A program made the position numbers and the translations under genes. Of a stretch of DNA of 56,344 bases, positions 38,838-46,105 are shown one piece after another. Every line of letters begins with the position of its first letter. Position 1 is the stretch's first letter. The stretch covers positions 14,029-70,372 of the forward strand of contig CAJTCE010000018.1 in assembly GCA_910574745.1 (NCBI GenBank), in the 5' to 3' direction. This DNA is from Lachnospiraceae bacterium. Lineage in GTDB: Bacteria > Bacillota > Clostridia > Lachnospirales > Lachnospiraceae. Under the pieces are notes generated by a model. The model did not search any database, was not told the origin of the DNA, and was given only the letters and a program-made list of their open reading frames with translations.

Positions 38838-39501
38838 AGAATGTTGCCCCCTCTATGTTGTCTAATATCCTATCAGACTTGCCTATATTTGCTGTTTTCC
38901 TGTATATAATTTCCTTTATCAGCTTATCAAGAAAATGTACCGCACCGTCAAACCTTACCTTGTATTTCCCTATATCCTCTGCCTTTAGGTACTGTCTGCC
39001 GTACATTTCTTTCATATCCCGCCATACATTCCACGGTATAAAGAAAAAATCATCTTTAATATTGACGCATACCCCGCACAATGCCCCTAATCGGTTGTGT
39101 TTTTCCAATACGTCCATTTGCGTATCTGTCAGCACATTCCTATTTATCCTGTCTTTACTTGTTCTTTTCGCTTCAAATACGATTGACCGCCCACCGTGTA
39201 AGGTCCCTTGAAAATCGGGTTGTGCCGGGGTGCTAAAACGTCCTGTAAATATTCCGTTTTGACTTTTCTTTGATACTCGGAACGGTTCGGGCGTTTTATC
39301 TATTGCTGCTATGCCGTGCTGCTGATACATTCTACACCCGGCTAAAATTTCCCTTTCAAAGTGCTGCCCCTGTGCGTTGTTCTGCCTGTTTTTATACTGC
39401 TGCCTTAGCTTCTCTTCGTCTATTGGCGTTTCCCTTTCCGTCTGCCATGCCCTTAACTCTCTTTCTGTGTCCGAATCGGTCACAAATCCGTTATTTCTCA
39501 T
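38821..39501 (-). CDS. RecU-like Holliday junction resolvase
   Basis: 226 residues. AQGQHFEREILAGCRMYQQHGIAAIDKTPEPF, STPAQPDFQGTLHGGRSIVFEAKRTS (catalytic Asp, Glu-x-Lys) and LCGVCVNIKDDFFFIPW match RecU (motifs quoted in part). It would resolve branched DNA before packaging or resolve multimers. The N-terminus NGFVTDSDTEREL is encoded partly by a parS-like site and lies outside the catalytic core. Confidence 0.85.
   Translation of the reverse strand: MRNNGFVTDSDTERELRAWQTERETPIDEEKLRQQYKNRQNNAQGQHFEREILAGCRMYQQHGIAAIDKTPEPFRVSKKSQNGIFTGRFSTPAQPDFQGTLHGGRSIVFEAKRTSKDRINRNVLTDTQMDVLEKHNRLGALCGVCVNIKDDFFFIPWNVWRDMKEMYGRQYLKAEDIGKYKVRFDGAVHFLDKLIKEIIYRKTANIGKSDRILDNIEGATFYENIH
39466..39484. 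other. parS-like near-palindrome, copy 7
   Basis: TGTGTCCGAATCGGTCACA inside the first codons of the RecU-like gene, read as V-T-D-S-D-T. Confidence 0.7.
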
Positions 39502-39733
39502 TCTTTACCGCCTCCCATTCCACTAACTGTAGTACCTTAGTTTCGTTAATCTCATACATGAAATTTACTTGCTGCCTTTTGCACGAATGTACCGCCAAAA
39601 TATCCGTTATTGTTACCTCTGCGGACCTTGCCGTAACCGGCCCGCCAACTATTCCGATAGCGCCATGAAATGTTATATTGACTTTATCCCCTATCTCATA
39701 AGGGGAATGTGCTATAAATGCCGACTGCTGCAT
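39491..39733 (-). CDS. Small beta-rich hypothetical protein
   Basis: 80 residues, with KVNITFHGAIGIVGGPVTARSAEVTITDI in the middle. It resembles small beta-barrel phage hypotheticals. The stop overlaps the resolvase start. Role unknown. Confidence 0.5.
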   Translation of the reverse strand: MQQSAFIAHSPYEIGDKVNITFHGAIGIVGGPVTARSAEVTITDILAVHSCKRQQVNFMYEINETKVLQLVEWEAVKNEK

Positions 39734-39734
39734 G

Positions 39735-40052
39735 TCAGCAACCCCTCCTTTCCGTTATCTCATGGATTTTCAATGTATAGTATTCTTTCCCCGGCTCTGC
39801 TCCCCACTCTTCCCGCCCTGTCTTTATATCCAGTGTGCATAGTGCGATAAATTCCGGTCTACTGCTGCCGTATCCGTTCCTAAATCTGATTTCCCTTTTA
39901 TCGCCCCCACTGGGTATATTAGAATACGGGTACATCTCAAATATTTTCTTGAAACGGCTTGTATAATACGGCTTTATCTCTCTGTATTCCTCTTTCTTTT
40001 CCCCGGACAGAATCATATAAAACCATTTACCCATTGTTGGAAGTGTCAGCAT
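39735..40052 (-). CDS. ASCH-domain protein
   Basis: 105 residues. LTLPTMGKWFYMILSGEKKEEYREIKPYY and YYTLKIHEITER are the ends of an ASCH/PUA-like fold, often found in phages and thought to bind RNA or modified bases. GGGAGG before the ATG; overlaps the exonuclease gene by 26 bases. Confidence 0.72.
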   Translation of the reverse strand: MLTLPTMGKWFYMILSGEKKEEYREIKPYYTSRFKKIFEMYPYSNIPSGGDKREIRFRNGYGSSRPEFIALCTLDIKTGREEWGAEPGKEYYTLKIHEITERRGC

Positions 40053-40557
40053 TGTTTGCCCTCCCCTCTATCATCTTTTTGTAGCAGTACAGGGTTGCTT
40101 TTACGTCCTCTAAAGAATCATGTGCCTTAAATTTGTATCCGTAATATTCTGCACATTTTGTAAGGCTCTGCCATTTATAAGAATCGTGTAAGCTGTCGTA
40201 TTCGCCGTATATCCTTGCAAACATTATCATAGGGTCAACCCATTTTCCGGGGTCTATGTAAATTCCATAAGCCTTTAAAAAGCTGTTTTCAAAATCCACA
40301 TTGTAAGCTATAACTTCATCTGCTGCCGTCAATATCTCCTTTACCTTTTCCCTACATAGCAAAAACGGCGGTTTACTTATAACCATTTGTGGCGCAATTC
40401 CGTTTATCTTCTGTGCCGTATCCCATGTTTTGTGCCTAAGCGGTTTACAATATGTGTTGAAAAGCGTATTGTAATTTTCATCAATGATAGATACCTGCAG
40501 TACTTCATCAATCCCCGCCTTTAATCCTGTTGTTTCAAAATCAATTACCGCTATCAT
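40027..40557 (-). CDS. DnaQ-like 3'-5' exonuclease
   Basis: 176 residues. The DEDDh motifs are all present: AVIDFETTGL (Asp, Glu), AYNVDFENSFL (Asp) and AHDSLEDVKATL (His, Asp). A single-domain exonuclease that could proofread or degrade DNA or RNA. It overlaps the methyltransferase gene by four bases. Confidence 0.88.
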   Translation of the reverse strand: MIAVIDFETTGLKAGIDEVLQVSIIDENYNTLFNTYCKPLRHKTWDTAQKINGIAPQMVISKPPFLLCREKVKEILTAADEVIAYNVDFENSFLKAYGIYIDPGKWVDPMIMFARIYGEYDSLHDSYKWQSLTKCAEYYGYKFKAHDSLEDVKATLYCYKKMIEGRANNADTSNNG

Positions 40558-41255
40558 GCCTGTACTTCTCCTTTCCTCATTCTCTGTTTTATCCTGTCTT
40601 TAATGCTTGTCAGCTTTTTCTCTGTTTCTAGCCGTTCCTCTGCCAGTCCGCAATAATACGGGTCAATCTCAAACCCTATAAAGTCGTGTCCTGTCCTGTG
40701 TGCTGCTATCAGACAACTACCGCTTCCGGCGTGTGTGTCTATAATCTTATCCCCTATGTTGGCGTAACGTCTGATAATCATTTCATACAGTCTTGCGGGT
40801 TTTTGGTTCGGGTGTATGCGTATTTCTTTGTTTTTCATATCCCCTTGTAACATACCATTCCAACGAAAAGAAAATTTCCTTACCGCCGTGTCAAAACTGG
40901 TCCATGCTAATTCACAATCTGCAAAATCTGTATACTCATTCTGCTTATCCCATACAATCCAACAACTGCTATCTATCGGTATCCGGCTTATAAAATGGTT
41001 CGCACCGAATATAATTTGATTCTTGCTTATTCTAAACAGTTCTTCAAAGTATGCCGGCCCCGGTGCTTCCTTGTCTTTCCCCTCATACGGTTTATAGTCC
41101 TGTGGGATTGCTAAACCGCCCCTGTATTTGTTTTTCTGCCCGGCTTCCCCGATTCCATACGGCACATCTACTATTGCCAATTCAAAAAACTTGTCGGGAA
41201 ACTGTTTCATGCCTACCATGCAATCCACATTATGAATTTTGTTTAATTCGTACAA
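40554..41255 (-). CDS. Adenine-N6 or cytosine-N4 DNA methyltransferase
   Basis: 233 residues, TTG start with GGAG upstream. Catalytic motif IV is IVDVPYGIGEAG (D-V-P-Y, a variant of DPPY), and motif I lies late in IIDTHAGSGSCLIAAHRTGHDFIGFEID, so the order is beta class. NQKPARLYEMII is the typical segment before motif I. The unusual Val in D-V-P-Y is noted. No restriction partner is adjacent, so it is an orphan enzyme. Confidence 0.9.
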   Translation of the reverse strand: MYELNKIHNVDCMVGMKQFPDKFFELAIVDVPYGIGEAGQKNKYRGGLAIPQDYKPYEGKDKEAPGPAYFEELFRISKNQIIFGANHFISRIPIDSSCWIVWDKQNEYTDFADCELAWTSFDTAVRKFSFRWNGMLQGDMKNKEIRIHPNQKPARLYEMIIRRYANIGDKIIDTHAGSGSCLIAAHRTGHDFIGFEIDPYYCGLAEERLETEKKLTSIKDRIKQRMRKGEVQA

Positions 41256-42187
41256 TCTGTATCACGCTCCAATCTCTGCCTTATCCACGGTCTTTTATCT
41301 AAATACTCTTTCCACGTTTCTTTCCTGTACAGATTGCCGTATATGTAACGGTTGGTAAATTCAAGCTGTGCTTTGTTCGGTCTGATTCCTAAACCCTCGT
41401 TTCTTTCTGCCTGTGCGTAAAGGTGTATGCCCTTATGACGTTTCAACCTCTGTACCCTGTAGTCCGCTTCGTCTAGGTCTTTCCGCACCAACACATATAT
41501 AAATAACCTGTACGGCTTTATACCTCTGCTGCCTAACAGTTTCGCTACCCTGTCAATGCTTTCTATCTGCCCTATCGTGTCGCATGAAAACCGAATCCAC
41601 TTTATCCAGTCCAACCCCGCCAATATGTCCGCTACCTCTTCTGTAACTAATCTTGCGTCCATGCCTTGATTAAGGTCTATCTTCCACCCTTTGCCTATCA
41701 TGTCCTTTAGCTGCTCTATGCCGTATCTGCAAGCCAATATGTTATTATCCATAAGTATTAAATTAGGCGTATCGAATCTAACTAGCTGCGTCCATTTCCT
41801 GTACGGCTTTATGTTTCCCTCTTTCTGTGGCACATAGCACCACGGGCATTTTCTAGGGCAACCCCTTGTAATGTACCCTATTGCATAATCACAATCGGGA
41901 TATATGGAATAATCCGGGTATATATCATCTATCTCCTGTGGTAGCTTGCTTTCTATGTCGTACCCTGTACCGCCCTTTATGGTATCCGGCGGTAAATCCT
42001 TGTTTTCTTCTGTAAAGTCAAATATCTTTGAGGAATAAACACGGTCATAGGTCTTTACAGGGTCCCACCATTCCACCGTATCCCCTTTTGCCTTATGGTA
42101 AGCTGATATTTTCATAAGGGCATAGTTCGGGAACGTCTTAGCCTTTTTAAAGTGTTCTTTTTCGCTGTCATGCAATCCTATAATCAC
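41243..42187 (-). CDS. Radical SAM protein with B12-binding-like N-terminus
   Basis: 314 residues; GTG start overlapping the rep stop (GTGA). The cluster motif is TRGCPRKCPWCYVPQ (C-x3-C-x2-C), followed by PNLILMDNNILAC, LNQGMDARLVTEEVADIL and IRFSCDTIGQ, all typical of radical SAM barrels. The N-terminal about 90 residues (PNYALMKISAYHKAKGDTVEWW) look like a B12-binding-fold remnant. Substrate unknown; DNA base or tRNA modification is possible since two DNA methyltransferases follow. Confidence 0.85.
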   Translation of the reverse strand: MIIGLHDSEKEHFKKAKTFPNYALMKISAYHKAKGDTVEWWDPVKTYDRVYSSKIFDFTEENKDLPPDTIKGGTGYDIESKLPQEIDDIYPDYSIYPDCDYAIGYITRGCPRKCPWCYVPQKEGNIKPYRKWTQLVRFDTPNLILMDNNILACRYGIEQLKDMIGKGWKIDLNQGMDARLVTEEVADILAGLDWIKWIRFSCDTIGQIESIDRVAKLLGSRGIKPYRLFIYVLVRKDLDEADYRVQRLKRHKGIHLYAQAERNEGLGIRPNKAQLEFTNRYIYGNLYRKETWKEYLDKRPWIRQRLERDTDCTN

Positions 42188-43047
42188 TTTGCCCTATCCC
42201 TCACTTTCCGCATTTTCAGATACACGCTCCACCCTGTATAATCGTTGTATTGAAAATCTATCTTTGTAGGCTCATACCCCTTATATACCTTTCTCCAGTA
42301 TTCTTTATCTTCCGGGGTCTTTGCCAATGTGCAAACCTTTCTGTAACTGTATTTGCTGTCGTTTTTCCTTACCTTTGGTTTTTTCAGATTCATAGAGGTA
42401 CTCCACTTCTTGCACCCCTTTTTACGCTTGTTTATGTAATTTACTAACCCCTCTATGCCGTTCTCATTAGGCTGTAGCCTGTCGCAATTCACAAACCCCA
42501 AGTAATCTACGTTTTTCCTGTATTCCGGGTCTTTTGCCTTTTTCCAGTTAATCCGGGTCTTACTCCACATCAACTCCAAATCATCACGGCTTAAACCGCC
42601 ATTTATGATAATGTGGTGGTGTATCCTTACCGCCTTAGTGCCTTTATCCTCTATCCCCTCTAAGGTCAACTGCTGCCCCTCTTCATCTTCCGGGGTGTAC
42701 TCTGTCACAAGCATATATTTTAAGTCCTGCCCCGTTTCCCTCTTCATCTTCCTTTTTACCCTGTCAAGATAGTTGTGTACGTTCCTTTCCGCTTCCTCTA
42801 GGGTAATAGGCAAATGCTCTTCATTGTATGTTGCCGATATATGTAAATCATCTGCCCCAAAATTAGTATTGGCTATCTGCACAAACCGCCTTTTGCTTCT
42901 CTTATCATTCAAATTTTTCTGCTGTGCGCTGCTCTTCCCCTTTTTCTCTTTCCCCGCTTCCGGCTTATTGGTTACATGGACTATATCAACCTCTAAATAT
43001 TCCTCTCCGCAATATATTTTTTTCTCTCTTACAAAACTTTTCCTCAT
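42184..43047 (-). CDS. rep: HUH-type rolling-circle replication initiator
   Basis: 287 residues. LHISATYNEEHLP is motif 1; LKYMLVTEYTPED precedes the metal-binding RIHHHIIINGGLS (His-rich HUH); GLVNYINKRKKG holds the likely catalytic Tyr with the following Lys (Y-I-N-K). This matches Rep/G2P-like proteins of plasmids and small phages. It would nick one strand at an origin to start replication. Two RHH-type operators (43100-43144) and a candidate small RNA lie upstream, a layout expected for copy-number control. Confidence 0.82.
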   Translation of the reverse strand: MRKSFVREKKIYCGEEYLEVDIVHVTNKPEAGKEKKGKSSAQQKNLNDKRSKRRFVQIANTNFGADDLHISATYNEEHLPITLEEAERNVHNYLDRVKRKMKRETGQDLKYMLVTEYTPEDEEGQQLTLEGIEDKGTKAVRIHHHIIINGGLSRDDLELMWSKTRINWKKAKDPEYRKNVDYLGFVNCDRLQPNENGIEGLVNYINKRKKGCKKWSTSMNLKKPKVRKNDSKYSYRKVCTLAKTPEDKEYWRKVYKGYEPTKIDFQYNDYTGWSVYLKMRKVRDRAK

Positions 43048-43099
43048 GCCATCATTCTCCTTATACTATCCCTTGCATAAGGTACACAAACTAAAACAT

Positions 43100-43144
43100 A
43101 TACTTATGCAACTATACATACACACAATATACTTATGTAAGTAT
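43100..43144. promoter_or_regulatory. RHH operator pair upstream of rep
   Basis: Operators at 43100-43115 (ATACTTATGCAACTAT, one mismatch) and 43129-43144 (ATACTTATGTAAGTAT), starts 29 bp apart. The -10 and -35 hexamers on the minus strand are weak here, unlike at the other three loci. Confidence 0.75.
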
Positions 43145-43189
43145 ATATTATAAGTTATGCCTGTGATGTTAATACCCCATACAAGGTCC

Positions 43190-43225
43190 GAAACGTGCAA
43201 CTTTTTCAGCCTTTTAGCACGTTTC
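43190..43225. repeat. Inverted repeat upstream of rep
   Basis: GAAACGTGC and GCACGTTTC, a perfect 9-bp inverted repeat with an 18-base spacer. It lies between the rep operators and a plus-strand promoter. It could be a regulator site, an origin hairpin for the HUH initiator, or a weak terminator. Confidence 0.55.
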
Positions 43226-43239
43226 TTTTGGCTTGCTTA

Positions 43240-43268
43240 TTGACTTTCAACACGCCCTATAGTATAAT
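43240..43268 (+). promoter_or_regulatory. Strong plus-strand promoter in rep upstream region
   Basis: TTGACT (43240-43245), exactly 17 bases, TATAAT (43263-43268). It points away from rep, and no reading frame with a ribosome site follows before a terminator 40 bases later. Confidence 0.75.
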
Positions 43269-43274
43269 TTGAAT

Positions 43275-43350
43275 AGGTGTAATTATTGCTATAAGGCAGT
43301 AATGAAAAGGTGTTTGCGTCAGCCACTATGCAAACGCCTTTTCTTTTTGC
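43275..43350 (+). ncRNA. Candidate small RNA opposite the rep leader region
   Basis: From the promoter above, a transcript of about 75 bases would contain an 8-bp hairpin (ATTATTGC / GCAGTAAT) and end at a terminator: a 14-bp stem at 43304-43343 (GAAAAGGTGTTTGC / GCAAACGCCTTTTC) plus T-rich tail. It carries no evident coding sequence. It is antisense to the 3' end of the YopX-like gene and lies next to the rep control region. The 3' end is estimated. Confidence 0.55.
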
Positions 43351-43967
43351 TCTCCTTTCCTGTATATCTTTGTTGCAAAATCCGCTGTGAAGTATCCCTC
43401 GCAGTCCTTATGTTTTGCCGTGTATCTGCACCCAAGCGTTACATGACCGCATTTAATACAGGTCATTTTTAGGAACGGATACGGCGTTTCCATTACGTCC
43501 AGTGCGGGCAGATACGGTACTTCCCTTTCCGTATCAACACAATGCCTTATGCCCTCTACAAAATCGGGAAAATCTATCATATTGCCGATTACCTTTATAT
43601 CCTGTGTCTGTAGTTCCTTGATTTCTAATATTTCGCCGTTTATTATGTCTACCGCCGTTTCCGTGTCCTGTATGATGAAATAGCCTATTTCCTGTTCTGT
43701 TTCATAAAGCAAAATATCACTTTCAAAAATCCCACGTTTCCGGCAGTCTACGGCCCCTGTATCCCTGCATAGCGTTTCTATGCTTATCTCATACACATTT
43801 GCACCCGGATAACCGCCCTTGTCTATGTAATGACCTGCGGGGCGTTTCGCCCCGTCCACTGGTCTAATCGGCGGTTCTGTGATGTAATCGCCCTGTACCC
43901 ATATAGGGCAAGGCGTGTTACTGCTTTTTGCCCTCGCTTTCACTCTCACGCACCGCCCTTTCCGCAA
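43326..43967 (-). CDS. YopX-like protein with C-terminal zinc ribbon
   Basis: 213 residues by the first ATG; a GTG at 43943 is an alternative start. EGIRH-type and VYEISIETLCRDTGAVDCRKRGIFESDILLY (YopX core; quoted in part) plus C-terminal CIKCG and CRYTAKHKDCEGY, a zinc ribbon. YopX proteins are common early-phage proteins of unknown role. The 3' end runs into the terminator hairpin shared with the opposite-strand small RNA. Confidence 0.65.
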   Translation of the reverse strand: MRKGRCVRVKARAKSSNTPCPIWVQGDYITEPPIRPVDGAKRPAGHYIDKGGYPGANVYEISIETLCRDTGAVDCRKRGIFESDILLYETEQEIGYFIIQDTETAVDIINGEILEIKELQTQDIKVIGNMIDFPDFVEGIRHCVDTEREVPYLPALDVMETPYPFLKMTCIKCGHVTLGCRYTAKHKDCEGYFTADFATKIYRKGEQKEKAFA

Positions 43968-44400
43968 CTGTGCCTATGATTTCCATTTGCAAAGTATCAT
44001 CTACCCCCATAGGGTCAACGCACGGCAAAAGCTGATGTATGATTCCGTCCGGGTCAATCCAACGGAAAACAACCACACCTGCCAACCTTACTTTTACTGT
44101 TTCCCCCTCGAATCCCGGCAATGTGTTGTATTCCCTGTCTACCGTTGCACGGTCAACAACAAACTCCCTTACCTCGCCGTCAACTAACAGGATTGTAATA
44201 TCCCCTGTGTACATCCGCTTGCCGTGTTTGTCTGTGTATTCCGTTTCTTCCCCAAGCGTTGTAGGGTTAATGTTGTAAAATTCGCCGTCCGGCGTTCCTA
44301 TTTCCGCTATTTCCTCTGTGTCGTATCCGTATGAGGGCATACCGAAAACCCACTTGTACTCCATTTTTTCCCTGTCAAAAGTCAAACCTCTGTATTTCAT
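43918..44400 (-). CDS. YopX-like phage protein
   Basis: 160 residues: MKYRGLTFDREKMEYKWVFG, LGEETEYTDKHGKRMYTGDITILLVDG and GTVAERAVRESESEGKK. The 'D-x-x-G-x-x-M-Y-x-G-D' stretch is the YopX core (tgl-D-knG-kiyeGDiv). Second YopX-like gene in tandem. Confidence 0.75.
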   Translation of the reverse strand: MKYRGLTFDREKMEYKWVFGMPSYGYDTEEIAEIGTPDGEFYNINPTTLGEETEYTDKHGKRMYTGDITILLVDGEVREFVVDRATVDREYNTLPGFEGETVKVRLAGVVVFRWIDPDGIIHQLLPCVDPMGVDDTLQMEIIGTVAERAVRESESEGKKQ

Positions 44401-44411
44401 CTGCTGCCTCC

Positions 44412-44765
44412 TTACAATTTGATTTCAAGCGGATATTGTGCCTTTATTTCCCTGTTTCGTGCCACATTCGCCCGTAATATTTCCTGTGCTTCCTGTACCT
44501 CTTTTTCCGTTGGCTTTCTGCCCTGTGCCTGTGCTTTTGCCGTCATTTCCTCAAACCGCTTTATATCCTGCCTTAATGCCGTATCCGTTGCCGATATTGT
44601 ATACACCGCCTTACAATGTTGGCATTTCAGATAGTAATACTCAATATCGCCTACCTTTTTCCATTTCGGCTTCGCTTTATTGATTATCCGATTGCACTTA
44701 TCGCACTTGATTATTGGCTTGCCTTTTTTTCTCATTCCAAACAAAGTAAACCCGTTGCCGTTCAT
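44412..44765 (-). CDS. Zinc-ribbon phage protein
   Basis: 117 residues: IIKCDKCNRIINKAKPKWKK and YYYLKCQHCKAVY make a ribbon (C-x2-C ... C-x2-C); the rest is helical (KRFEEMTAKAQAQG). AGGGGG precedes the ATG. Similar proteins occur in many gut phages without known function. Confidence 0.65.
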   Translation of the reverse strand: MNGNGFTLFGMRKKGKPIIKCDKCNRIINKAKPKWKKVGDIEYYYLKCQHCKAVYTISATDTALRQDIKRFEEMTAKAQAQGRKPTEKEVQEAQEILRANVARNREIKAQYPLEIKL

Positions 44766-44768
44766 CTG

Positions 44769-45056
44769 CTACCCCCTTATGTTCAACCTGTATCCGCAAT
44801 GCGAACAACAATTTTCATCTACCAACTGATACGGGTTAGTAAATCCACCGCATACAGGGCAGCAATACCCCTCCGTCTGTTCTGCCGGTCCTGTATAATC
44901 CAATGGTGGGCATTTTTCCGGCACTGGTTTATCATGTGCATTTTCAAAGTAATCTTTTATATAGTTTCTCATTGTGTTGTGTCTGCATTTTCCGCACTTG
45001 TCCGTATTGTAGCTTGCACATTCTGATAATTTTTTGCATTTAACTATAATCTGCAT
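44769..45056 (-). CDS. Cysteine-rich zinc-binding phage protein
   Basis: 95 residues with at least ten Cys in pairs (CKKLSECASYNTDKCGKC, CCPVCGGFTNPY, CCSHCGYRL). Likely two zinc sites. It directly follows the second DGR target gene in transcription order and could be co-expressed with it. Confidence 0.6.
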   Translation of the reverse strand: MQIIVKCKKLSECASYNTDKCGKCRHNTMRNYIKDYFENAHDKPVPEKCPPLDYTGPAEQTEGYCCPVCGGFTNPYQLVDENCCSHCGYRLNIRG

Positions 45057-45081
45057 ATAGCTTTACCTCTCATTTTTTAGT

Positions 45082-45099
45082 GGGGTGCTACCGCACCCC
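45082..45099. promoter_or_regulatory. DGR target-recognition hairpin after VR2
   Basis: GGGGTGC and GCACCCC with a GGTA loop on the coding strand. It lies 43 bases past the conserved end of VR2, outside the stop codon. Shorter (7 bp) than the VR1 hairpin but with the same tetraloop. Confidence 0.78.
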
Positions 45100-45106
45100 T
45101 AAACAG

Positions 45107-46090
45107 TTATTCAGTAATCAGTTTGCCGTTTATCTCATAAAAAGCGGAGCGGAAACCAAAGTAGACGTGGGAGATGGAGCGGGGGTTAATCAAGTAAAGA
45201 GCGGACGCACCCGAATTAGAGGTATCGCGGAACGCCGACCCCCGGAAAGGCAACCATTCCCCCTCCGTTGCGTCAAAATACACATAGGTTTTAAGTTCTG
45301 ATTCTGCCCGCTTGTCCGGCACAATCCCCAAATCTTTTAATGCCTGTGGCACTTCCTGTAAATCTATCTTTAAATCAGCTATCCTTGTACCGTCATAATC
45401 CGGCGTGTAGTCCTCTGCTGCTGCCCTGTCGGTTATCGTGATTTCCCCGGATTCAACCTCTACCCGTACCGGTCCCCTTGCCGTCCTCGACTGCTGCCAT
45501 ACCGCGCTATCCCTTAGCCACCCTGTTAATGCTGCGTCATTGTTCGGGATATACTCTATTGTGCCGTCTAACAAGCGTAACCCTGCCAACCATTCCCATA
45601 CATTGCCGTTAAGGTCTGATACGCCGTATATAGTGTTGTCGTGATTCCATGTTGCCGGTCCGCTTCCTGTTTTGGAGCGTCCGTATCCGCAACCGTCACA
45701 ATCTGCCTTTTCCTCTTTGTGGTAATAGTCCGTGCCGTAATCCGTGTTGCCGTGTGGCATAGTATCCTTTTCCCGGCTCTGATTCAATAAATATTCCCAC
45801 TCTACTGCAGTCATTAAGTGCCAACCCTCGCCCTTTGCGATACAGGCAGCTACCGCCCCGTCAAAGGTTACATTTACTGCCGGGTCAAGCATTGGCAAGC
45901 TATACGCCCTGCCCTTGATAATCACGTTTGGATACTTTGAAATATAAATAGCGTCTGCCATGTATTCCCCAATCTTAAAGATTGCCGGAGTTTCCGCTGC
46001 GTCTTTCGGACGCTCAAAACGGCACATAATAGACGGTATCCCCCTATCGTCAAAAATTACTACGTTGTTGTGTTCGGTTGCTTTACTCAT
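45107..46090 (-). CDS. DGR target protein 2, C-type-lectin (FGE-like) fold, remote target
   Basis: 327 residues; AAGGAGG before the ATG. It shares with target 1 the GWHL, PHGNTDYGTDYYH and VSDLNGNVWEWLAGLRL motifs, and its end (LPFRGSAFRDTSNSG ... FGFRSAFYEINGK) is encoded by VR2. It has a CDGCGYG insert and a different middle. Unlike target 1 it lies in the early region, 39 kb from the RT, among small zinc proteins, so its display site is unclear: virion, cell surface or cytoplasm. No signal peptide or membrane segment is visible. Confidence 0.92.
   Translation of the reverse strand: MSKATEHNNVVIFDDRGIPSIMCRFERPKDAAETPAIFKIGEYMADAIYISKYPNVIIKGRAYSLPMLDPAVNVTFDGAVAACIAKGEGWHLMTAVEWEYLLNQSREKDTMPHGNTDYGTDYYHKEEKADCDGCGYGRSKTGSGPATWNHDNTIYGVSDLNGNVWEWLAGLRLLDGTIEYIPNNDAALTGWLRDSAVWQQSRTARGPVRVEVESGEITITDRAAAEDYTPDYDGTRIADLKIDLQEVPQALKDLGIVPDKRAESELKTYVYFDATEGEWLPFRGSAFRDTSNSGASALYLINPRSISHVYFGFRSAFYEINGKLITE
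45143..45255 (-). repeat. DGR variable repeat VR2
   Basis: 113 bases aligned to TR without gaps, 102 identical. All eleven differences are at TR adenines on the coding strand (for example AAC to CGC, AAC to CAC, AAC to TAC, ATT to TTT). Confidence 0.93.
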
Positions 46091-46105
46091 TCTTGCTTGT
46101 CCTCC

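Noticed and set aside
9450-39484. VTDSDT as a shared protein motif (for example a targeting or cleavage tag)
   Set aside because: The same DNA also occurs outside genes (181 and 1917), and the conserved unit is a near-palindrome at DNA level, so a DNA function explains it better.
44901-44915. A third copy of the late promoter repeat (CAATGGTGGGCA)
   Set aside because: Only one heptamer is present, it lies inside the coding part of a zinc-ribbon gene and there is no -10 at the right distance.
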